Source: an uncultured Granulosicoccaceae bacterium (GTDB lineage Bacteria; Pseudomonadota; Gammaproteobacteria; CALCKW01). Taken from it: a stretch of DNA of 10,974 nt. Location: the NCBI GenBank assembly GCA_937941555.1, contig CALDHJ010000172.1:1-10974 (forward strand), given 5' to 3'. Position numbers and translations under genes: made by a program. Positions 6,465-10,974 of this stretch are shown in pieces; position 1 is the first letter of the stretch; every line of letters starts with the position of its first letter. The notes under the pieces were generated by a model that was not told the DNA's origin, ran no database searches, and worked only from the letters and a program-made list of their open reading frames with translations.

Positions 6465-7261
6465 TGTCCGGTGAACTTGGGTTGGCGTTTTTCGTTGAAG
6501 GCGGCGACGCCTTCGCGTCGATCGTGGGTCGGGACGCAGCGGTTGTAGGCTTCGATTTCAAAGGCGAGGCCGTCGGCCAGCGACATCTGCAGGCCACGCT
6601 GGATCGCCTGTTTCGATTGTCGCACGGCAATCGGCGCGTTGGCGGCGATGTCGCTCGCCACGGCCAAGACGCTGGTGAGCAGGTCTTCTGACGGGTAGAC
6701 CGCGTTGACCAGTCCCCAGGCCTGCGCATCGCTGCTGCTGAACGCGCGACCGCTGAGGATCAGCTCCTTGGCGCGGCGCTCGCCGACGGCGCGCGCGAGG
6801 TTCTGTGTACCGCCGGCGCCCGGAATGATGCCGAGCCGCACTTCGGTCTGGGCGAATTTGGCGTGGGCCGCGGCGTAAGCGAAGTCGAGGCAGGCGACGA
6901 GCTCACAACCGCCACCGTAGGCCGCGCCGTTGATCGCGCCGATGACGGGGGTCGGCAGCGCCAGGATTGCGCGCACCATGCGCTCGTAGACGAGGTGCTG
7001 TGCCTGCCAGTCGGTGTCGGACAAGCCGTGGCGTTCCTTTAAATCGCCGCCGGCGCAAAATGCACGCTCGCCGCTGCCGGTCAACACCACACACCGCGCG
7101 CTGCCGGGGTCGAGTGCGAGCGCTTCGAACAGGGTGTAGAGGTCGGTCGCCATCCGGGTGTTGAAGGCGTTGGCGGCGTCCGGTCGGTTGAGGGTGATCA
7201 GCAGCACGTTGGGCATCGGATGGCTCAGCAGCAGCGTGCGATACACCGAGGGGTCGGACAT
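6461..7261 (-). CDS. Enoyl-CoA hydratase/isomerase (crotonase) family protein
   Basis: This 266-residue crotonase-fold protein is the first gene of the minus-strand operon. Motifs: LNRPDAANAFNTRM (24-37) and the oxyanion-hole loop AFCAGGDLKE (67-76). AINGAAYGGGCELV (109-122) holds the second oxyanion residue and Glu120, and FAQTEVRLGIIPGAGGTQ (136-153) holds Glu140. Both glutamates used by enoyl-CoA hydratases are present, so hydration of a 2-enoyl-CoA is the likely reaction. The crotonase family is broad, and isomerase, lyase or hydrolase activity cannot be excluded. ATG 7261 is preferred. A GTG 11 codons upstream at 7294 would add an unconserved extension, and neither start has a strong ribosome binding site. 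The gene lies opposite the SDR pair across a 168-bp gap. Confidence 0.92.
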   Translation of the reverse strand: MSDPSVYRTLLLSHPMPNVLLITLNRPDAANAFNTRMATDLYTLFEALALDPGSARCVVLTGSGERAFCAGGDLKERHGLSDTDWQAQHLVYERMVRAILALPTPVIGAINGAAYGGGCELVACLDFAYAAAHAKFAQTEVRLGIIPGAGGTQNLARAVGERRAKELILSGRAFSSSDAQAWGLVNAVYPSEDLLTSVLAVASDIAANAPIAVRQSKQAIQRGLQMSLADGLAFEIEAYNRCVPTHDRREGVAAFNEKRQPKFTGQ

Positions 7262-7429
7262 GGTCGAATGCTCGTGAAGCGGGTCGGGTGACACTACCGC
7301 CCGGCGGTTTGTCAGCGCAAGCGGTGTTCTGCGTGCGTCACCGGACCCCGCTGCGGTGTCGTGCTCGGTGACAGAGCTGTGCTCGTTTGCGTGCTACGGT
7401 CGTCTGGAGACAATGCACGGGTAGATGTG
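7262..7429. promoter_or_regulatory. Divergent intergenic region between the two catabolic operons
   Basis: These 168 bp separate the crotonase start (- strand) from the SDR start (+ strand), so at least two promoters are expected here. A 13-bp palindrome, ACCGCC-C-GGCGGT (7296-7308), lies near the crotonase side and could be an operator. GGTGACA occurs twice in the same orientation, at 7287-7293 and 7367-7373. A weak minus-strand promoter candidate is TTGCGC, 18 bases, TAGTGT, overlapping the palindrome. No clear sigma-70 promoter was found for the plus strand. No regulator gene lies next to this region. Confidence 0.4.
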
Positions 7430-8176
7430 ATGGCTCAGGGGGCAAACGAATTCGCCGGTTGCCGAGCACTCGTTACAGGTGCCGCCGGCGGCATCGGCAG
7501 TGCGCTGGTGGCGGCGCTCAACAGTGCGGGCGCGAAGGTCGCTGCAGCGGATCGCGATACCGCGGCGATTGACGCCGCGGTGCGGTTGTCGGGTGACTTG
7601 TGCGACCCGGACTACTGCGACGGCTTGGCAGCGGCCGCGCACGACGCGCTGGGTGGTTTGGATCTGGTGGTCAACAACGCCGGCATCATCAGCCGCGGGC
7701 CGGTGACCGAGACCACGGACAGTGACCTGGCGCGGTCGCTCGCGGTCAATGTCGAGGCGCCGTTTCGCGTGTGCCGTGCGGCGATTCCGCTCATGGCCGG
7801 TGCGGGCGGTGGCTGCATCGTGAACGTCGCGTCCTGCTGGGGATTGCGGCCCGGCCCCGACCACGCACTTTATTGTTCGACCAAGGCCGCACTCGCGTCC
7901 CTGACCCAATGCATGGGTCGCGACCACGCGCACCAGGGCGTTCGGGTCAACGCGGTGTGCCCGAACGAGGTGGACACCCCGATGCTCCGAAGCGGGTTTG
8001 CCACACGCGGCTTTGACCCGGCGACCGCGGTCGAAGCGCTCGGCGAGACGGTGCCGCTCGGCCGAATAGCCTCACCGGACGACATTGTCGATGTGATTCT
8101 GTTTCTCGCCTCGGATGCTGCGCGTTATCTGTGCGGCTCGTTGGTCGAGGTCAACGGCGGGAAGCCGGTCGCATGA
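7430..8176 (+). CDS. Short-chain dehydrogenase/reductase (SDR), first gene of the plus-strand pair
   Basis: This 248-residue classical, FabG-like SDR has the expected motifs. TGAAGGIG (16-23) binds the dinucleotide, AADRD (39-43) has an Asp that favours NAD(H), and VNNAG (81-85) follows. The catalytic Ser135 is in NVASCWG, and Tyr148 and Lys152 are in YCSTK. The C-terminal pattern LGRIASPDDIVDVILFLASDAARYLCGSLVEVNGG is the normal FabG-like end. It should be a soluble, probably tetrameric NAD-dependent dehydrogenase acting on a hydroxy or keto substrate that is not identifiable here. ATG 7430 puts the glycine motif at the usual distance from the N-terminus; a more upstream in-frame start at 7361 would add 23 unconserved residues. 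No strong ribosome binding site precedes it. The stop overlaps the next SDR start (ATGA at 8173-8176). Confidence 0.93.
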   Translation: MAQGANEFAGCRALVTGAAGGIGSALVAALNSAGAKVAAADRDTAAIDAAVRLSGDLCDPDYCDGLAAAAHDALGGLDLVVNNAGIISRGPVTETTDSDLARSLAVNVEAPFRVCRAAIPLMAGAGGGCIVNVASCWGLRPGPDHALYCSTKAALASLTQCMGRDHAHQGVRVNAVCPNEVDTPMLRSGFATRGFDPATAVEALGETVPLGRIASPDDIVDVILFLASDAARYLCGSLVEVNGGKPVA

Positions 8177-8904
8177 CGCGTTTTGCCGACAAAGTCGCGA
8201 TCGTGACCGGTGGCCGCTCCGGCATCGGCGAGGCGGTCGCCGCGCAGCTTGCGGGTGAGGGCGCACGCGTGTTCACGGTGCAGCGCACAGCTGACCCGCA
8301 ACACGAGCACCTCTGCGCGGATCTCGCCGAACCGACAGTGCCCGAGGCAGTTGTGGATGAAGTGGTGGCGCGGGCCGGCCGACTCGATCTGCTGGTCAAC
8401 AGCGCCGGCATGATGCCGTAGGGCACAGTGCCGAACACGACCTTCGAGGCCTGGCAGCAAACCCTCGCGCTGAATCTGAGTGCGCCTTTTCTGTTGATCA
8501 AATACGCGTTGCCACACCTGTACGGTGGGGGTGCCATCGTGAACATCGGTTCGATCGAAGGGCTCGGCAGCAACCCGGGCCACCCGGCCTATTGCGCGTC
8601 CAAGGGCGGCTTGCACGCGTTGACCCGCGCTGTCGCCGTGGACCACGGGCTGGACGGGGTGCGCTGTAACGCGGTGGCACCCGGCTGGATCGACACGGCG
8701 CTCAACGAAGACTTCATCGCCAGCATGCCCGACCCGAAGTCCTTTCGGTCGCGCCTTGGCGACATTCACCCGGTGGGTCGCACCGGCACACCGTCTGAGG
8801 TTGCCTCCCTGGTTGCGTGGCTCGGTTCGAGCGATGCGTCTTTCGTGACCGGGCAGGTCTTCACGGTCGATGGCGGTCGCACCGCAAAACTGAGCTTGCC
8901 CTGA
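8173..8904 (+). pseudogene. Short-chain dehydrogenase/reductase interrupted by one in-frame TAG
   Basis: The frame encodes a 243-residue classical SDR once codon 83 is ignored; that codon is TAG at 8419-8421. Before it are TGGRSGIG (12-19) and VNSAGMMP (75-82). After it, in the same frame, are [27 protein letters not shown] with catalytic Ser127, YCASK with Tyr140 and Lys144, and a normal FabG-like end with [11 protein letters not shown]. No frameshift or other stop is seen, and both halves look well conserved. The missing residue lies in a variable spot where Gln is common, so CAG to TAG is the simplest change. The N-terminal product would lack the catalytic residues. A GTG at 8428 could start the C-terminal part, which would lack the cofactor site. 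The start ATG overlaps the preceding SDR stop by 4 bases. A recent nonsense mutation, a sequencing error or amber suppression would all give this picture. Confidence 0.85.
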
Positions 8905-9072
8905 TCACATTGGCACCGCAGCGGCGTTGCCGACTTTCGCTGTTGTCTCGGTGTGGTCGCTCTGATGGTGCGCCCTGTGCGGTCTCGCCGACGGGTTCAC
9001 ATTCTGCAGTGCGCCCGTCGTGACCGGGGCGCGAAGTGGGACACCGTTCTCCTGAACACCGGCCGTTTCGTG

Positions 9073-9086
9073 ACCGTCTCGACGGT
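9073..9086. repeat. Inverted repeat upstream of the flavin oxidoreductase
   Basis: ACCGTC and GACGGT are separated by 2 bases. The repeat lies 37 bases before the candidate -10 at 9123 and 86 bases before the start codon. Position near a possible -35 or operator site suggests a regulator-binding site, but no regulator is identifiable nearby. Confidence 0.3.
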
Positions 9087-9122
9087 GCGTTCGGTGCCCG
9101 TCCGTCACGATGCAATCCGCTC

Positions 9123-9128
9123 TAGAAT
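9123..9128 (+). promoter_or_regulatory. Candidate -10 element of the flavin oxidoreductase gene
   Basis: TAGAAT matches five of six -10 consensus bases and lies 43 bases upstream of the GTG start. No good -35 exists at 16-18 bases upstream, so it would be weak or activator-dependent. Confidence 0.35.
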
Positions 9129-9171
9129 GACGTGATCGCCGCGCCCGCGGCAGACACCTCAAGAGACTACC

Positions 9172-10284
9172 GTGACTACTGAACACCTCGATCCGTTGTT
9201 TGCTCCGCTGCGTGTTGGCTCCATGACCTTGGCCAACCGCATTGTGATGGCGCCCATGACGCGTACGATGTCGCCCGGCAACGTGCCTGGCGACGCGTCG
9301 GTCGAGTATTACCGTCGCCGCGCGGCGGGTGGCGTCGGACTGATCCTGACCGAGGGCACCTGTGTGGGGCACCCGGCGGCGAGCGGCTACCCGCGTGTAC
9401 CGTTTTTTTACGGTGATGATGCGCTGGCAGGTTGGGGCCGCGTGTGTGAGGCCGTTCACGCCGAAGGCGGCTGCATCATGCCGCAACTCTGGCATGTCGG
9501 TTCGGTGCGTCGGCCCGGTGTCGAGCCCGACCCCGAGCTGCCCGGCTACGGTCCGTCGGGTATGGCGAGGCCGGGCAAGGTCACCGGCCACGCGATGACC
9601 GAGTCCGACATTGCCGATGTCATTGCCGCCTTTGCGACGGCAGCCCGGGACGCCGAGCGTCAGGGTTTCGACGGTGTGGAAGTGCACGGGGCGCACGGTT
9701 ACCTGATCGATCAGTTCTTCTGGGACGGCACCAACAAGCGCGATGATGCCTGGGGCGGGAATGCCGTCGGACGCACACGGTTCGCTGCCGAAATCATTCG
9801 CGCCATCCGCCGCGAGGTCGCTGCCGACTTCCCAGTGATGTTGCGGTGGTCGCAATGGAAACAACAGGACTACACCGCCCGACTCGCCACCGACCCGGCG
9901 AGCCTTGGCGCCTTTCTCGCGCCGCTTGTGGACGCGGGTGTGGACGTATTTCACTGCAGTCAACGCCGCTTCTGGGAAGCGGAGTTTGATGGCAGTGCGC
10001 TGAATCTCGCCGGGTGGGTCAAATCCCTGACCGGCAAACCCGTGATCACGGTCGGCAGTGTCGGCCTCGACGGTGATTTCATTGTCGAGGGCAGCCATGA
10101 GTTTCGCGAAGCACAGCCCGCGAGCATCGATGGCCTGCTCGAACGCCTGGCCGCAGATGAGTTTGATCTGGTTGCAGTCGGCCGCGCGTTGATCGCAAAC
10201 GCGGACTGGCCGGCGCGCGTGCGTGCCGGTGAGACTGCGCAGCTCAAGCCCTACACCAAAGACCTTTTGCAGCAACTTGAATGA
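9172..10284 (+). CDS. NADH:flavin oxidoreductase, Old Yellow Enzyme family
   Basis: This 370-residue single-domain FMN barrel has the normal length for Old Yellow Enzyme homologues. Segments in order: LFAPLRVGSMTLANRIVMAP (9-28), the FMN-binding first strand; GVGLILTEGT (54-63); QLWHVGS (105-111), whose Gln contacts the flavin; VEVHGAHGYLIDQFF (169-183), with the substrate pair His172/His175; MLRWSQW (223-229); and VAVGRALIANADWPARV (335-351), which binds the FMN phosphate. Such enzymes reduce activated C=C bonds or similar groups with NAD(P)H. Trimethylamine dehydrogenase and 2,4-dienoyl-CoA reductase share this barrel, but they are about twice as long and carry an Fe-S cluster absent here. 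The start is GTG 9172, with AAGAGA about 6 bases upstream. The gene overlaps the following membrane-protein gene by 4 bases. The substrate is unknown. Confidence 0.94.
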   Translation: MTTEHLDPLFAPLRVGSMTLANRIVMAPMTRTMSPGNVPGDASVEYYRRRAAGGVGLILTEGTCVGHPAASGYPRVPFFYGDDALAGWGRVCEAVHAEGGCIMPQLWHVGSVRRPGVEPDPELPGYGPSGMARPGKVTGHAMTESDIADVIAAFATAARDAERQGFDGVEVHGAHGYLIDQFFWDGTNKRDDAWGGNAVGRTRFAAEIIRAIRREVAADFPVMLRWSQWKQQDYTARLATDPASLGAFLAPLVDAGVDVFHCSQRRFWEAEFDGSALNLAGWVKSLTGKPVITVGSVGLDGDFIVEGSHEFREAQPASIDGLLERLAADEFDLVAVGRALIANADWPARVRAGETAQLKPYTKDLLQQLE

Positions 10285-10739
10285 TGAAACGGATACGGCG
10301 CCCTCAAGACTCTTCTTCCGGCAAAGCGGATTCGCCAATGCTGCAGTGCAACTGGCAAGCCGTGTGTGCCGGGGTGATGTTGTTTGTGGTGCCGTATGCG
10401 CTGATCGTCGTCTTGATGTCGCTGTGGATGCCGGTCGAGTCGAACACGCTCATGGCGCGCACGGTTGCCTATGTAGCCCTGCCAGTGATTGCGGTGCTGA
10501 TCGCCGTGGGCTATGTCGCCGCGCGCCTGGCTGGGGTGTCCGGGGTTGCAAATGGTGCAGCCGTAGGGCTGATTGTCAGTGTCATGCTGCTTGCGGGGCC
10601 GTATTGGTCTCTCGATGTTGGCCTCGATGCATTGGCTTATATCCAACAGTTCGGCCCGCACGCGCTGGTGATGGGGATCTTCTGGTGCAGCCTGGGTGGG
10701 TTGATCCGCGAACTGATCGCAAACCACCGCACGGCCTGA
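10281..10739 (+). CDS. Small integral membrane protein of unknown function, four predicted helices
   Basis: This 152-residue protein is not recognised as a named family. It has a short basic, polar N-terminus (1-24, MMKRIRR start) followed by four hydrophobic segments at about 25-48, 61-83, 88-108 and 126-146. The last ends in a charged C-terminus (RELIANHR). The basic N-terminus suggests it faces the cytoplasm, and an even helix count puts the C-terminus there too. There is no cleavable signal peptide pattern. The first ATG overlaps the stop of the flavin oxidoreductase (ATGA, 10281-10284); a second ATG follows at 10284, so the exact start may differ by one codon. The overlap and shared strand suggest co-transcription with the flavoprotein. 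A link to electron transfer or transport would be guesswork. Confidence 0.75.
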   Translation: MMKRIRRPQDSSSGKADSPMLQCNWQAVCAGVMLFVVPYALIVVLMSLWMPVESNTLMARTVAYVALPVIAVLIAVGYVAARLAGVSGVANGAAVGLIVSVMLLAGPYWSLDVGLDALAYIQQFGPHALVMGIFWCSLGGLIRELIANHRTA

Positions 10740-10868
10740 ACCGCGGCGCGTCCTCGCCGCACTCTGTTGCCTGCACTCGGTTTGGTGCTGCGTACAACCG
10801 CGCCACACCCCGTTGTTGTGTGCCGTAACGCGTACCGCTATCGCCACCGCCAGACCAGCCCGAGTAGA
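10740..10868. other. Short gap after the membrane-protein gene
   Basis: These 129 bases contain nothing recognised. There is no ribosome binding site with a plausible frame, no RNA gene and no repeat apart from the hairpin that follows. Confidence 0.5.
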
Positions 10869-10899
10869 CCGTTGCCCCAGCCAGCGGCTGGGGCAACGG
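10869..10899. terminator. Perfect 14-bp-stem hairpin between convergent genes (possible bidirectional terminator)
   Basis: CCGTTGCCCCAGCC and its exact reverse complement flank the three bases AGC. This is the strongest hairpin in the window. It sits 129 bases after the membrane-protein stop on the + strand and 5 bases after the TGA (10907-10905) of the probable minus-strand gene at the right edge. Its position between convergent genes fits a bidirectional terminator. However, neither side has the run of T expected of a standard intrinsic terminator, so it may instead be an mRNA 3'-end stabiliser or a dispersed palindromic repeat. Confidence 0.6.
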
Positions 10900-10904
10900 C
10901 ACAC

Positions 10905-10973
10905 TCATATCCGCTTGCGTCTGGCCCGCAGTAAGGCTGCCATCAACGGGTGCGGCGGGGGCGGCAGGTCGGG
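10905..10973 (-). CDS. C-terminal end of an unidentified gene entering from the right edge
   Basis: Read on the minus strand from base 10973, the frame gives 22 residues, PDLPPPPHPLMAALLRARR then KRI, followed by TGA. A proline-rich stretch leading to a basic C-terminus, followed at once by a strong hairpin, suggests a real gene end. The evidence is short and the frame could be chance. A second minus-strand frame stays open through this region as far as 10582, but it runs antisense into the membrane-protein gene and is less convincing. No family can be assigned. Confidence 0.4.
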   Translation of the reverse strand, partial: PDLPPPPHPLMAALLRARRKRI

Positions 10974-10974
10974 T

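Larger units (their letters stand above)
8905..9171. other. Intergenic region upstream of the flavin oxidoreductase
   Basis: These 267 bases hold no convincing gene. Short open frames on both strands have Arg-rich or Ser-rich translations, no ribosome binding sites and no recognisable motif. The stretch separates the SDR pair from the next plus-strand transcription unit. Possible regulatory elements within it are listed separately. Confidence 0.6.

Noticed and set aside
8419..8421. TAG read as pyrrolysine, given a methylamine theme nearby
   Set aside because: Known pyrrolysine residues sit in methylamine methyltransferase active sites. This position is a variable loop of an SDR, and no pyl genes or suitable tRNA are visible. 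It is kept only as a remote alternative for checking.
8861..9135. Small open frames in the gap before the flavin oxidoreductase (60 codons on +, 84 codons on -)
   Set aside because: There is no ribosome binding site, the residue composition is Arg/Ser-rich, no motif is visible, and the minus-strand frame runs into the SDR gene end.
9172..10284. Trimethylamine or dimethylamine dehydrogenase
   Set aside because: The protein has only the FMN barrel (370 residues). The C-terminal half and the cysteine cluster for the 4Fe-4S centre are absent, and the next gene does not supply them.
8905..10338. A 477-codon open frame on the minus strand
   Set aside because: It lies almost wholly antisense to the flavin oxidoreductase, which has clear family motifs along its full length. 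The translation shows no recognisable domain and is rich in Arg, His and Gly, as expected from the reverse of a GC-rich gene.

Overview
The window is GC-rich, densely coded DNA whose protein families point to a proteobacterium, possibly a marine one. This is inferred from composition and gene content only; no rRNA or other taxonomic marker is present. No tRNA, rRNA, CRISPR array or insertion sequence was seen. Every complete gene ends in TGA. Five neighbouring gene pairs overlap by 4 bases (four ATGA, one GTGA), which indicates tight operons with translational coupling.

Layout, left to right. (1) Positions 2-292, + strand: the C-terminal end of a sulfatase entering from the left edge. (2) Positions 325-1976, - strand: a hipB-hipA toxin-antitoxin pair. 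Upstream of it (about 1990-2110) is an AT-rich region with several inverted repeats, including a perfect 22-bp palindrome. (3) Positions 2143-4707, - strand: a large FAD oxidoreductase/GcvT fusion of the dimethylglycine/sarcosine dehydrogenase type, with its own candidate promoter. (4) Positions 4876-7261, - strand: a three-gene operon transcribed as enoyl-CoA hydratase, dimethylarginine dimethylaminohydrolase (DDAH), then a short-chain dehydrogenase (SDR), with both junctions overlapping. (5) A 168-bp divergent intergenic region at 7262-7429. (6) Positions 7430-8904, + strand: two overlapping SDR genes, the second cut by an in-frame amber codon at 8419-8421. (7) Positions 9172-10739, + strand: an Old Yellow Enzyme-family flavin oxidoreductase overlapping a small four-helix membrane protein. 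(8) A perfect 14-bp-stem hairpin at 10869-10899, followed by the probable C-terminus of a gene entering on the - strand from the right edge.

Apart from hipBA, the window reads as a catabolic cluster: a flavin/folate demethylase-type enzyme, a guanidine-modifying hydrolase, a crotonase, three SDRs and an ene-reductase-like flavoprotein. A reasonable inference is degradation of a small N-methylated and/or guanidino compound, with carbon-chain steps handled by the crotonase and SDRs. The substrate cannot be read from the sequence. The two features most worth a second look are the operon that joins DDAH to beta-oxidation-like enzymes, and the SDR gene that is intact except for one TAG codon.
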